From NCBI RefSeq assembly GCF_001571245.1, contig NZ_BCTK01000007.1:248001-312000 (forward strand): DNA of 64,000 bases, written 5' to 3'. Below are positions 52,718 through 61,680 of this stretch, piece after piece (position 1 is the first letter of the stretch; every line of letters starts with the position of its first letter). The stretch comes from Achromobacter piechaudii NBRC 102461. GTDB lineage: Bacteria; Pseudomonadota; Gammaproteobacteria; Burkholderiales; Burkholderiaceae_B. The notes under the pieces were generated by a model. The model ran no database searches. It saw only the letters and a program-made list of their open reading frames with translations, and had not been told where the DNA came from. The translations under genes and the position numbers were made by a program.

Positions 52718-55204
52718 TTAGCGCGACGTCGGCGTGTCGGTGACCAGGCGCACCCAGTTCTGCACGAAGCGCGAATGCCGCCGCTGGTCCAGGCCCACCA
52801 GCAGGGCGGGGCTGAGAACCACCGGCTGCACGATGCCTTGCGAGCGCGCCAGCACGGCCTCGGACGTCCAGCGCCCTGGCGTGTCTTCCATGATGGAACC
52901 CAGCGCCGCGTGGCTCGACGCGACCTGCTGACCGGCCGGCGACAGCAGCCAGTCCACCAGCGCGCGCGCCAGGTCGGGGCTGGGCGCGCGCCGCGAAATC
53001 AGCACCGAGCGCGCCAGCACCAGCACGTAGTCCTGCGGAAACACCACGCCGATCTTGCTGCCGGCCGCCTGGCGCGACAGCGCATACGAACCCAGGATGT
53101 TGTAGGCCAGGTCCAGTTCGTCGTTTTCGATCGCGTCCAGGATCTGGGCGCTGGTCGGCGACAGGCGCACGCCCACCTGGCCCATCGCGTTGGCCAGGCC
53201 CCAGAAGTTCGAGGACACCAGCTCGTCCTGTTCGGCCAGCAGATAGCCCAGGCTGCTGGCGGCGATATCGTAGGTGCCCACGCGTCCTTGCAAGCTGGCG
53301 CGCTCGCGCTCCAGCAGGCGCAGGATGTCCTGGCGCGAACGCGGCACGGTGGCCTCGGTGAAGCGCTTGGGGTTGTAGACGATCAGCGCGGGCTCGAACG
53401 TGAAGCCGTAGACCTCGTTGCGCCAGACCGCCCACGACGGCAGCTTGGCCGCGTAGGGCGACGAGTAGGCCTGCGCGTAGCCGTCGTTGGCCAGCCGGAT
53501 CTGCAAGTCGGATGCCGAACTCATCAACACGTCGACCTGCGTCAGACGGCCGTCGATGGTGGCTTCGTAAAGGTCGCGGCTGCTGATCTCGCGATACACC
53601 ACCGACACGTCGGGCCGCAGCGATTGAAAGCCCTGGATCAGCGGCGCGACCACGGGCGTGTCCGTGGGGCCGGCGATGACCAGCGTGCGCGATGTCGGTT
53701 GCGGCGCGGGATAGCGGGTGACGATCTCTTCCAGTGGCGCGGCCCGCGCGTCCTGCGGCACGGATGCGAAGAGCAGCATTGCCGTGCACGCCGCGCCCAG
53801 CCACGCCGCCAGATTGCGTCCGATCGGCTGCTGTTGCAGCGGCAGGATGACGCGCGCCGTCAGGCCGCCGCCCGGCCGGTCGTGCAGCCACAACGAGCCG
53901 CCATGCGCCACCGCGACCGAGCGCACGATGGCCAGCCCCAGCCCGGACCCCGGCTGGGATTCGCCGGCCCGTCCGCGCGTGAAGCGTTGCTGCACGGCTT
54001 CTTTTTCGTCATCGGAAATGCCGGGCCCGCGATCGGACACCGTCAGCGCCACTCGGAATCCCGCGACGGGCGTGGCCTGTATATCCACGGTGCCCTCCGG
54101 CGCATAGCGCAAGGCGTTGTCCACCAGGTTGCGCAGCATCTCGCGCAAGGCCACGCGGTCGCCGGCCAGCCGCGCGCGGCGTACTTCCGGCGCAATCTCG
54201 ATGCGTAGCCGCTCGGCCTCCACCGGGCCGATACGCCGACGGGTTTCGTTGATGGTTTCGGCCACGCCGACGGATTCGGGTGGCCCCTTGCCCAGCCGGT
54301 GCGTGATGGTGGCGTCCATCAGCAGCTGGTTGATGAGCTGGCTGGCGTGCGTGGCGTTCAGATGGATGCGGCCGATGCGTTCGCGCAGCCGTTGGGGGTC
54401 GGTCTCGTCCAGCGCCACTTCGGCTTGCGCGCGCAGCGACGCCAGCGGCGTGCGGACTTGATGCGTGGCGTCGGCCACCAGCGTGTTCAAGGTGTCCATG
54501 ATGATGGAAAGTCGTTGCATGAAGGCGTTCAGCGCTTCGACCAGGCTGCGCACTTCGCGCGGCACGGGCGTGGTCACGGGCGTCAGGTCCTCGGGGGCGC
54601 GGGTGCGCAGCTCGCGTTCCAGCACGGCCAGCGGCGCGAACGCCCGTTGCACGCCGAACCACAGCAGCCCCAGCGCCACCAGCGACACCACCAGCAGCGG
54701 CAAGACGCCGCGCCCGAGGATCTCCTGGGCCAGCTCCTCGCGCGAGCCCAAGGTCTCGGCGACCCGCACGGTGACCCAGCCCGCATGCTGGCTGGCCGAC
54801 ACCAGCCGCCCCACGGTGGCCACGCGCACGGGTTCGTCGTGATAGGTGACGTAGGCGAACACGGGCGTGGCCGCCTGCGCCAGCGGCAGGTTGGGCGCCA
54901 GATCGCCATAACCGGTGATGAGCCGGCCGTTCGAGGTGCGCGCTTCGTAGAACACCCGTTCGCCGCCCGACAGCATGGCCAGCGACGAGACGGGCGGCTC
55001 TACCGTGACGCCTTCGTCATCGATCTGCACCGAGCCGGCGATGGTCAGCGCCGAGGCCGCGAGCAAGCGGTCGAATGCCTGCTCGGCGGCGCGCTGCGCA
55101 TAGTCGCGCAGGAAAAAAACCAGCCCGATCAGCGCGCAGGCCAGCAGCACCACGCCCAGCGTGAAGACGCGACGCCGGATCGAGGCGCTTTCAGGAATGC
55201 TCAT
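52718..55204 (-). CDS. Sensor histidine kinase fused to a periplasmic substrate-binding domain
   Basis: An unusual protein of 828 residues. TM1 (about 12-32), a periplasmic sensor (33-165) and TM2 (166-187) are followed by HAMP, HisKA with His248 in DATHQVRTPLASL, and HATPase with NLVDNALRYAPE, DRGPGISDDE and GSGLGLAIVRSVAVAHGG. It should end near 457. Instead a third hydrophobic segment (about 465-483) follows and then a complete FbpA/PgtC-type binding domain (490-828) that would sit in the periplasm. An AxA-like site (DARA-AP) after TM3 could allow signal-peptidase release. In Salmonella, PgtB (kinase) and PgtC (binding-like regulator) are separate proteins; here they appear fused. No start codon sits at the junction. 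Confidence 0.85.
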   Translation of the reverse strand: MSIPESASIRRRVFTLGVVLLACALIGLVFFLRDYAQRAAEQAFDRLLAASALTIAGSVQIDDEGVTVEPPVSSLAMLSGGERVFYEARTSNGRLITGYGDLAPNLPLAQAATPVFAYVTYHDEPVRVATVGRLVSASQHAGWVTVRVAETLGSREELAQEILGRGVLPLLVVSLVALGLLWFGVQRAFAPLAVLERELRTRAPEDLTPVTTPVPREVRSLVEALNAFMQRLSIIMDTLNTLVADATHQVRTPLASLRAQAEVALDETDPQRLRERIGRIHLNATHASQLINQLLMDATITHRLGKGPPESVGVAETINETRRRIGPVEAERLRIEIAPEVRRARLAGDRVALREMLRNLVDNALRYAPEGTVDIQATPVAGFRVALTVSDRGPGISDDEKEAVQQRFTRGRAGESQPGSGLGLAIVRSVAVAHGGSLWLHDRPGGGLTARVILPLQQQPIGRNLAAWLGAACTAMLLFASVPQDARAAPLEEIVTRYPAPQPTSRTLVIAGPTDTPVVAPLIQGFQSLRPDVSVVYREISSRDLYEATIDGRLTQVDVLMSSASDLQIRLANDGYAQAYSSPYAAKLPSWAVWRNEVYGFTFEPALIVYNPKRFTEATVPRSRQDILRLLERERASLQGRVGTYDIAASSLGYLLAEQDELVSSNFWGLANAMGQVGVRLSPTSAQILDAIENDELDLAYNILGSYALSRQAAGSKIGVVFPQDYVLVLARSVLISRRAPSPDLARALVDWLLSPAGQQVASSHAALGSIMEDTPGRWTSEAVLARSQGIVQPVVLSPALLVGLDQRRHSRFVQNWVRLVTDTPTSR

Positions 55205-55862
55205 GGCTGCGGGCCTGATAGCCTACGCCGCGCACGGTGACGATGTCGATCGAGGCGCCCGCCAGCTTCTTGCGCAGCCGCGAAATCAGCAGCTCCAGCG
55301 CGTTGAGCGAACCGTCGTCCAGGTCGAACAACTGGTTCATCAGCCGTTCCTTGGCCACGGTCTGGCCGATGCGGCCAACCAGGATTTCCAGCAGGCGGAA
55401 TTCGCGCCTACCCAGCTCGACGGGCGCGCCCGCCAGCGTGACGCTGCGCCCGGCCAGATCCAGGCTCAGGTTGCCGTATGACGTGGTGCTGCTGGTCTGC
55501 CCGGCCGGCCGGCGCATCAGCGCGCGCAGGCGCGCTTCCAGCTCGCGCAGGTCGAAGGGCTTGACCAGGTAGTCGTCCGCGCCCAGATCCAGCATGTCGA
55601 TCTTGTCTTCGATTTCGGCGCGCGCGGTCATGACCAGCACCGGCGCTTCCAGCCCGGCGGCGCGCAATTCGCGGATGACCGAGAAGCCATCCTTGCCGGG
55701 CAGGTTGATGTCCAGCACCAGCGCGTCCCAGGTTTCGTCCAGGCCCCAACGCAAGGCGGCGACGCCGTCGCGCACCCATTGCACGCTATGGCCGGCCGAC
55801 CGCAGCTTGCTTTCCACCGCATCGCCCAGATCAAGGTTGTCCTCGACCAGCAAAATGCGCAT
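55191..55862 (-). CDS. OmpR-family response regulator
   Basis: A 223-residue two-component regulator. The receiver domain has LVEDN, phospho-acceptor Asp in LVLDINLPGKDG, TAR and the LVKPFDLREL lysine. The C-terminal winged helix has ELGRREFRLLEILV and ALELLISRLRKKL ending in VRGVGYQ. It overlaps the kinase gene by 14 bases and precedes it in the transcript. It likely controls the adjacent importer in response to the ligand sensed by the fusion kinase. Confidence 0.93.
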   Translation of the reverse strand: MRILLVEDNLDLGDAVESKLRSAGHSVQWVRDGVAALRWGLDETWDALVLDINLPGKDGFSVIRELRAAGLEAPVLVMTARAEIEDKIDMLDLGADDYLVKPFDLRELEARLRALMRRPAGQTSSTTSYGNLSLDLAGRSVTLAGAPVELGRREFRLLEILVGRIGQTVAKERLMNQLFDLDDGSLNALELLISRLRKKLAGASIDIVTVRGVGYQARSHEHS

Positions 55863-55892
55863 GTCGCCTCTCCGTCTTGTTATGGTCCTCTG

Positions 55893-55935
55893 CGCGCGCT
55901 ACCCATCTTGCGTGATGGTCGATAAGTAGCGCGCG
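55893..55935. promoter_or_regulatory. Long inverted repeat upstream of the response-regulator gene
   Basis: CGCGCGCTAC (55893-55902) pairs perfectly with GTAGCGCGCG (55926-55935). The loop itself contains CCATC/GATGG, so an extended hairpin can form. It lies 31-73 bases before the response-regulator start on the minus strand. It could be an autoregulatory site or end the exoribonuclease transcript; no T-run follows in that direction. Confidence 0.5.
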
Positions 55936-55980
55936 GCAGGGACGTTTTTTTATGCTGATTGTTGCCGCGCTGGAGCCATG

Positions 55981-57882
55981 CTACGTGCTTGCCGGCTCGG
56001 GAGCCAGCTGCCCGACATAGCGGCAATCGAGTTCCAGCCCCAACTCGTCCATGCCCAGGATGTCGATTTCAACCGGCGTGCCGCGTTCCAGTTCCGGCAT
56101 GCCGCCCACCCGCGTCACCAGCGGCGCATTGGCGAAGCGCACCAGGTCATCGCGCAACACGTGCGCCACCGTGCGGCTCACGCCATTCTGCTTCAACCAG
56201 CGCAGGCACCAGTAGCGCTCCATCGCGCTTTGGAATTCCGCCCACGCCGCGTACTGCGCATCGAACGCGCCGATGATGGCGAACAGGTCGGCATCACGCG
56301 GCTTGAACGGGGCCACCAGGCGCGCCGACACGCCATGCTCGACAGCGGCGATCAGTTGCCATTGGTTGACCAGGTCGACATAGCGGCGCAGCGGCGACGT
56401 GCTCCACGCGTACTGCGGCACGCCGATAGCTTCGTGCGGCAGCGCTTGCGTGCTCATGCGCACGCGGCCCGCCTGCTGCGAGCGATAGATGCCCGGCACG
56501 CCATGTTGGTGCAGCAAGCCGCCCCACAGGTTGTTGGCCAGAATCATGTATTCGGCCACCATCCGGTCCAGCGGCGCGTTGCGCTGGCGCGGCACCAGAC
56601 GCACCGGCGTGTCCGGATCGTCGGGGTTGCCGTCCAGGTAGAAGCTGTATTCCACGCGCGAATTGTTTTCGGGCTTGCCGCGCACGTTCTCGCGTTGCGC
56701 CGACAGCGCCTGCGCCAGCTTCCACAGCGGACGCAGCCAATGGCCGTAAGGAATGTCGGCCGACGGGTCGGCCAGGCTGGCTTCGGTGACCTGCGAATCC
56801 AGCATGTTGTGGCGCAGGTTTTCGCGCACCACCACCCGTTCCAGGCGCGTGTCCGATTCGAAGATCTCGCCCGTTTCCGGGTCGGCCACCACATACAGCG
56901 ACAGCACCGGCACTTCACGACCGGCGTCCAGCGAGAACGCCTTGATGACGTTGTCCGGCTGCATCGGGATCTTGTCGCCCGGCATGTAGACCGTGGACAA
57001 ACGGGCGCGCGCCAGCTTGTCGAATTCGCTGTCGCGAGTGACGGTCAGGCCGGGAGCCGCGACGTGCACGCCCACGCGCAGGCGCCCGTCGGGCAGCGTC
57101 GTGACGGACAGCGCGTCGTCGATCTCGGTGGTGGTGACGTCGTCCACCGAATAGATTTCGGCGTCCGACAGCGGCAGCTCGCGGTCGATGGGCGGCAGTT
57201 CCAGTTCGGGAAATTCCAGCCCGCGCGGGAAATTGACGGCCAGGAAGCGGCGCTTGTGCAGGGCCAGCGCGTGCGGCCACGCGCCCAGTTCCAGCAGCAG
57301 GCGGTCGGGGCTTTTACCCAGCTTGGCGCAAGCGGCGTCCAGCGCCTTCCATTGCTGCGAATTCTTGTCCGGACGGATCAGCAGCGTTTCGGCGACCTGG
57401 GCGATGGGTTCGGGCAAGCGGCCAGCGGCCATCTCGTCCACCCATTCCTGTTGCTGCTCGGCTTGGCGCTGCTTCTTTTCCAGGGCGGCCAGTGCTGCGG
57501 CCAGGATATCCGGGGGGGCAGGGCGGTAGCGGCCCTTGCCACGGCGATGGAAGTACGCGGGCGCGCTATGCAGTCGCATCAGCAGCGCGGCGTGTTCGAC
57601 CGGCGTGGGGGCGTGGCCGAAATAATCGGCGGCCAGCGCGGGCGTGTCGAATTCTTCCTGCGGCGCGCATTCCCACAGGAATTGCAGGTCCAGCTCTTCG
57701 GCAGCGGCGGCCGCCTGGCTCATCAGCGCAGCCGGCTCGGGCGACGCGAAGTTGAACAGGGTGTTGGCGCGCTTGATTTTGCTGCGCTTGCCCGATTCTG
57801 ACTCCACCTGCAGGCTGGCGTCGGTTTCGGACAGGATGTTGCCGGCCTTGAAGCTGCCGTCATCTTCGTAAAACACATACAT
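55981..57882 (-). CDS. RNase II/RNB-family exoribonuclease
   Basis: A 633-residue 3'-5' exoribonuclease-like protein. The RNB catalytic block is SVDDVTTTEIDDALSVT, where one of the four canonical Asp is Glu; later HVAAPG, YMPGDKI and SPLRRYVDLVNQWQL are present. The N-terminal RNA-binding region is short and non-canonical. The start MYVFYEDDGSF at 57882 opens the conserved region; the ORF upstream is not protein-like. This smaller VacB-like family is common in betaproteobacteria. Activity is likely but the Glu substitution is worth noting. Confidence 0.85.
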   Translation of the reverse strand: MYVFYEDDGSFKAGNILSETDASLQVESESGKRSKIKRANTLFNFASPEPAALMSQAAAAAEELDLQFLWECAPQEEFDTPALAADYFGHAPTPVEHAALLMRLHSAPAYFHRRGKGRYRPAPPDILAAALAALEKKQRQAEQQQEWVDEMAAGRLPEPIAQVAETLLIRPDKNSQQWKALDAACAKLGKSPDRLLLELGAWPHALALHKRRFLAVNFPRGLEFPELELPPIDRELPLSDAEIYSVDDVTTTEIDDALSVTTLPDGRLRVGVHVAAPGLTVTRDSEFDKLARARLSTVYMPGDKIPMQPDNVIKAFSLDAGREVPVLSLYVVADPETGEIFESDTRLERVVVRENLRHNMLDSQVTEASLADPSADIPYGHWLRPLWKLAQALSAQRENVRGKPENNSRVEYSFYLDGNPDDPDTPVRLVPRQRNAPLDRMVAEYMILANNLWGGLLHQHGVPGIYRSQQAGRVRMSTQALPHEAIGVPQYAWSTSPLRRYVDLVNQWQLIAAVEHGVSARLVAPFKPRDADLFAIIGAFDAQYAAWAEFQSAMERYWCLRWLKQNGVSRTVAHVLRDDLVRFANAPLVTRVGGMPELERGTPVEIDILGMDELGLELDCRYVGQLAPEPAST

Positions 57883-57955
57883 GGTGGGGATCTTCCTGGG
57901 CGGCGCGCACGCGTCGCCTTGCGCAGCTATATAGAGTGTTGATGACTGGTACTGA

Positions 57956-58558
57956 TTATTGAGGGCTAACCGGCTTGTCGCCAAGGGCGAATTCAAGCAC
58001 CTCGGGCATCCAACGGTCGAAATCGGACAAGCCGTGGTCGCTGCCTTGCACGATACGCTGCCGGCAGCCCGCGTAGCGATCGCGCATTTCACGCCAATCC
58101 AGGACCTCGTCGCCGGTGGCCGCCAGCAGGAAGTACCGGTCGGGATGGGTGATGCGAGGCACGTGGATGGCGGCCAGTTCGTCCACATATTCGGGCAGAA
58201 AGACGAACGGCGCGTCGGAATGATACATGTGGTGCTCGCCGACCTGGGTGGCCAGGTCGCGCGCGGCCTCGACGGCGGGGTTCAGCAGCACCGCCTTGCA
58301 ATCCAGTTGCTCGGCCAGCCAGGTGGCGTAAAAACCGCCCAGCGACGAGCCGATGATGGTCAGCGCCCGGGGGCTATCCGCCCCTTGCAACTGACGCCGG
58401 GCGATGTCCATCGCCAGCGCGACAGCCTGCCGGGGGCTGGCGGGCAACTGCGGGCAGGCCCATTGGTCAGCCAGCCCGCGCCGGGACATTTCATCGGCCA
58501 TCTGCCGTGCTTTGGTTGAACTGGGCGAGGAGCGAAAGCCGTGCAGGTAGAGAATCAT
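57956..58558 (-). CDS. YqiA/YcfP-type alpha/beta-fold esterase
   Basis: A 200-residue hydrolase. It opens with ILYLHGFRSSPSSTKA, has the nucleophile Ser in GSSLGGFYATWLA, an Asp in TGDEVLDW, and the His in GSDHGLSDF. This is the YqiA-like UPF0227 pattern. The physiological ester is unknown. It lies between mpl and the exoribonuclease on the same strand, 26 bases after mpl. Confidence 0.85.
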   Translation of the reverse strand: MILYLHGFRSSPSSTKARQMADEMSRRGLADQWACPQLPASPRQAVALAMDIARRQLQGADSPRALTIIGSSLGGFYATWLAEQLDCKAVLLNPAVEAARDLATQVGEHHMYHSDAPFVFLPEYVDELAAIHVPRITHPDRYFLLAATGDEVLDWREMRDRYAGCRQRIVQGSDHGLSDFDRWMPEVLEFALGDKPVSPQ

Positions 58559-58584
58559 TTCGTGCTCGTCCAGGTCAGGGGGGA

Positions 58585-59955
58585 TCAGCCGCGCGCGTGC
58601 AGCGCATCCAGCAGCTTGCCGTGGATGCCGCCAAAGCCGCCATTGCTCATGACCAGCACCTGATCGCCAGGGCGGGCGGCGGCGCTGACGGCGGCGACCA
58701 ACGCGCCGATGTCATCGTAACTGGAAGCCCGGTCGCCCAGCGGCGCCAGGACCTCGGCCGGATTCCAGCCCAGCGCGTGCTTGCCGCTGTGCGCGCCGAA
58801 GCAGAACACCAGATCGGCGTCGGTCAGGGCGGCAGGCAGCCGGGCGGCCATGGTGCCCAGCTTCATGGTATTGGAGCGCGGCTCCAGCACCGCCAGGATG
58901 CGCGCCGATCCGACCTGGCGGCGCAGCCCTTCCAGCGTGGTGGCGATGGCGGTGGGGTGGTGCGCGAAATCGTCGTACACCTTGATGCCGTTGACCGTGC
59001 CCCGCAATTCCATGCGGCGCTTCACGCCCGCGAAGCGGGTCAACGCGGTGACGCCTTCCGCCGCAGGCACGCCGGCGCGTTCGGCGGCTGCCAGCGCGGC
59101 CAGCGCATTCATGCGATTGTGTTCGCCCGACAGGTTCCAGCGCACTGTGCCCACGTCCGCGCCGTTGCGCAGGACCGTGAACGCGCCATCATCGTCGGGG
59201 GCAGAGGCCTGCCATGCGCCATCGGGACCGAACGTGACGGTTTCCGACCAGCATCCGCGCGCAATCACCCGGTCCAGCGCGTCCGACCGGGCTGGGCGCA
59301 CGATGCGGCCCGAGGCGGGGATGGTGCGCACCAGATGATGGAATTGGGTTTCGATGGCAGCCAGATCCGGGAAGATGTCGGCGTGGTCGTATTCCAGGTT
59401 GTTCAGGATGGCGGTGCGCGGGCGGTAGTGGACGAATTTGGACCGCTTGTCGAAAAACGCGGTGTCGTATTCGTCGGCTTCGATCACGAAGGGGCGGCGC
59501 GCGGGGTCGTAGCGGGCGGACACTTTCAGGTCAGCCGCTACGCCGCCGATCAGGAAATTGGGGGCCAGGCCGGCGGCTTCGAGTATCCAGGCCAGCATCG
59601 AACTGGTGGTGGTCTTGCCGTGCGTGCCGGCCACGGCCAGCACGTGTGCGCCCGGCAGGATGTTGTCGCCCAGCCATTGCGGGCCGGACACGTAGCGAGC
59701 GCCGGATTCCAGAATGGCTTCCATCAGCGGGTTGCCCCGGCTGACGACGTTGCCGATCACGTACAGGTCGGGGGCCAGCGCCATCTGCTCGACGCCGAAG
59801 CCTTCGATCAGATCGATGCCTTGCTCAGACAGCTGCGTGCTCATGGGCGGGTACACGCCCGCGTCGCAACCAGTGACCTTGTGGCCGGCCGCGCGCGCGA
59901 TCAGCGCCAAGCCGCCCATGAACGTACCGCAGATGCCAAGAATGTGCAGGTGCAT
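58585..59955 (-). CDS. mpl: UDP-N-acetylmuramate:L-Ala-gamma-D-Glu-meso-DAP ligase
   Basis: A Mur-ligase family enzyme of 456 residues that recycles murein tripeptide onto UDP-MurNAc. The opening HLHILGICGTFMGGLALIARAAGHKVTGCDAGVYPPMS, the ATP motif GTHGKTTTSSML, the EADEYDTAFFDKRSKF segment and DDFAHHPTAI identify Mpl rather than MurC. Full length. A minus-strand TACAAT (59981-59976) sits about 20 bases upstream with a GGAG site between. Confidence 0.95.
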   Translation of the reverse strand: MHLHILGICGTFMGGLALIARAAGHKVTGCDAGVYPPMSTQLSEQGIDLIEGFGVEQMALAPDLYVIGNVVSRGNPLMEAILESGARYVSGPQWLGDNILPGAHVLAVAGTHGKTTTSSMLAWILEAAGLAPNFLIGGVAADLKVSARYDPARRPFVIEADEYDTAFFDKRSKFVHYRPRTAILNNLEYDHADIFPDLAAIETQFHHLVRTIPASGRIVRPARSDALDRVIARGCWSETVTFGPDGAWQASAPDDDGAFTVLRNGADVGTVRWNLSGEHNRMNALAALAAAERAGVPAAEGVTALTRFAGVKRRMELRGTVNGIKVYDDFAHHPTAIATTLEGLRRQVGSARILAVLEPRSNTMKLGTMAARLPAALTDADLVFCFGAHSGKHALGWNPAEVLAPLGDRASSYDDIGALVAAVSAAARPGDQVLVMSNGGFGGIHGKLLDALHARG

Positions 59956-60061
59956 TGAAAACTCTCCTGTCCGGCATTGTATATATAGCGGCGCATCGGC
60001 CGGGGCGCGGGCAGAGCGGGCAGGCAGCGCGCAAAATAGCGGCAGCGGTTATGATCGCGCC

Positions 60062-60595
60062 ATGAATCGACGCCTACTTCTATCCGCCGGCGTGGCCGTG
60101 GCCGCCACGGTCGCTGGCGGCTATACCTTGTTGGGGCAGAAGTCCCGCCCGTCCGCCGCGCCCGCCGATGCGGGTGATCCGGTCGCCGCGCTGATGCAGT
60201 TGCAATTGCCCGACCTGAACGGCGCCACGCAGTCCCTGGCCAACTGGAAAGGTCAGCCGATGGTGGTCAATTTCTGGGCAACCTGGTGCGCGCCGTGCGT
60301 GCGCGAGATGCCTGAACTGGATGCGTTGCAGAAAAAATATCCAAATATCCGCTTTGTCGGCATCGGCGTTGATTCCGCCGCCAACATGCAAAAATTTGTC
60401 GAGAAAGTGCAAGTTTCGTACCCGTTGTGGGTGATCGGGGCGGGCGCGATCGACACCTTGCGCAAGCTGGGCAACCCTAGCGGCGGGCTGCCATTTACCA
60501 TCGTTTTCAACGCTGATGGCGCAATTAACCGGAAGATACTGGGCGAAATCCAAGTCGACGACCTTGAGCAAACCCTCTCGGGTTTAAAGGCATAA
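60062..60595 (+). CDS. TlpA/ResA-like thiol-disulfide oxidoreductase
   Basis: An exported thioredoxin-fold protein of 177 residues. A hydrophobic N-terminus (about 6-26) anchors or exports it. The redox motif is WCAPC in [19 protein letters not shown], and the cis-Pro is in GGLPFTIVF. The start at 60062 is fixed by the signal segment; the upstream frame crosses the mpl promoter region. Such proteins reduce apocytochrome c thiols or other periplasmic disulfides. Confidence 0.88.
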   Translation: MNRRLLLSAGVAVAATVAGGYTLLGQKSRPSAAPADAGDPVAALMQLQLPDLNGATQSLANWKGQPMVVNFWATWCAPCVREMPELDALQKKYPNIRFVGIGVDSAANMQKFVEKVQVSYPLWVIGAGAIDTLRKLGNPSGGLPFTIVFNADGAINRKILGEIQVDDLEQTLSGLKA

Positions 60596-60614
60596 GTCTG
60601 TTGGACAAATAGTA

Positions 60615-60662
60615 GGAATTGGCGTAAAAAGCTGGTTTATCGGCTGTTTTGCCAACAATTCC
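60615..60662. repeat. Long imperfect hairpin in the aroQ leader
   Basis: GGAATTGGC (60615-60623) faces GCCAA (60651-60655) and AATTCC (60657-60662), and an inner AAAAGC faces GCTgTTTT. The element fills most of the gap between the TlpA-like gene and aroQ. It might end the upstream transcript or shape the aroQ leader. Confidence 0.5.
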
Positions 60663-60692
60663 ACCGTTGGCAATCCACTCATTGGCAAGCGC

Positions 60693-61127
60693 ATGGCGCA
60701 AAACATACTGGTATTGCATGGCCCGAATCTGAACCTGCTTGGCACCCGGGAACCTCATATCTACGGCAGTTTGACGCTGCCCCAGATCAATGAGCGACTG
60801 GAACTGCTTGCAGGGGAACTGGGCGCCAAGCTGACTGCTTGGCAAGGCAATCACGAAGGCGCGCTGGTTGACCGCATTCAAGCGGCCCGGCAAGACGGCA
60901 CAGACTTCATCATCATCAACGCGGCGGCTTATACGCACACCAGCGTCGCTATCCGCGATGCGCTGGCTGGGGTCGCGATCCCATTTATTGAAGTACATTT
61001 GTCCAATCTGTATAAGCGAGAGCCCTTCAGGCATCACTCTTATCTGTCCGACTTGGCGATAGGCCTCATCACTGGCCTGGGCGCGGACGGCTACGAGGCG
61101 GCTCTGCGATACGCAGTGCGGCACTGA
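60693..61127 (+). CDS. aroQ: 3-dehydroquinate dehydratase, type II
   Basis: A 144-residue enzyme of the shikimate pathway. It has [21 protein letters not shown] with the catalytic Tyr, the [13 protein letters not shown] segment, [18 protein letters not shown], and [21 protein letters not shown] with the catalytic His. Length fits the dodecameric type II enzyme. It precedes accB and accC, the common betaproteobacterial order. Confidence 0.96.
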   Translation: MAQNILVLHGPNLNLLGTREPHIYGSLTLPQINERLELLAGELGAKLTAWQGNHEGALVDRIQAARQDGTDFIIINAAAYTHTSVAIRDALAGVAIPFIEVHLSNLYKREPFRHHSYLSDLAIGLITGLGADGYEAALRYAVRH

Positions 61128-61215
61128 TCTCGCACCAAACTCACGGCTTTTACATCTTATACGGCGCGGATCCCACGCTGGGACGCCGCCGACACTATCT
61201 CGGGAAGCAGCTTCT

Positions 61216-61671
61216 ATGGACCTTCGAAAACTCAAAACCCTGATCGACCTGGTGGCTGAATCGGGTATCGCCGAGCTGGAAATCACCGAAGGCGAAGGCA
61301 AGGTACGCATCGTCAAGTTCTCGCAAACCTTGCAGCCGGTGGCCTACCACCAGCCCGAAGCCGGCGTGCCCGCCGCGCCCGTCGCCCAGGCCGCCGCGCC
61401 TGCCGCGCCGGCCGCCGAAGCCGCCCCGGTCATCCAGGGCCACGTCGTGAAGGCGCCGATGGTCGGCACGTTCTACCGTTCGCCGAACCCGGGCGCCGCC
61501 CCGTTCATCGACGTGGGCGCCACCGTCAAGGAAGGCGACCCGCTGTGCATCATTGAAGCCATGAAGCTGCTCAATGAAATCGAAGCCGACAAGTCCGGCG
61601 TCATCAAAGAAATCCTGGTCGAAAACGGTGAGCCCGTCGAGTACGGTCAACCCCTGTTCGTCATTGGCTGA
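61216..61671 (+). CDS. accB: Acetyl-CoA carboxylase biotin carboxyl carrier protein
   Basis: A 151-residue carrier. The N-terminal region is followed by an Ala/Pro-rich linker (about 45-70) and the biotinyl domain, with biotin-accepting lysine in [14 protein letters not shown]. It carries CO2 from AccC to the carboxyltransferase. It is nine bases ahead of accC, an operon. Confidence 0.96.
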   Translation: MDLRKLKTLIDLVAESGIAELEITEGEGKVRIVKFSQTLQPVAYHQPEAGVPAAPVAQAAAPAAPAAEAAPVIQGHVVKAPMVGTFYRSPNPGAAPFIDVGATVKEGDPLCIIEAMKLLNEIEADKSGVIKEILVENGEPVEYGQPLFVIG

Positions 61672-61680
61672 TAGCTGAAA

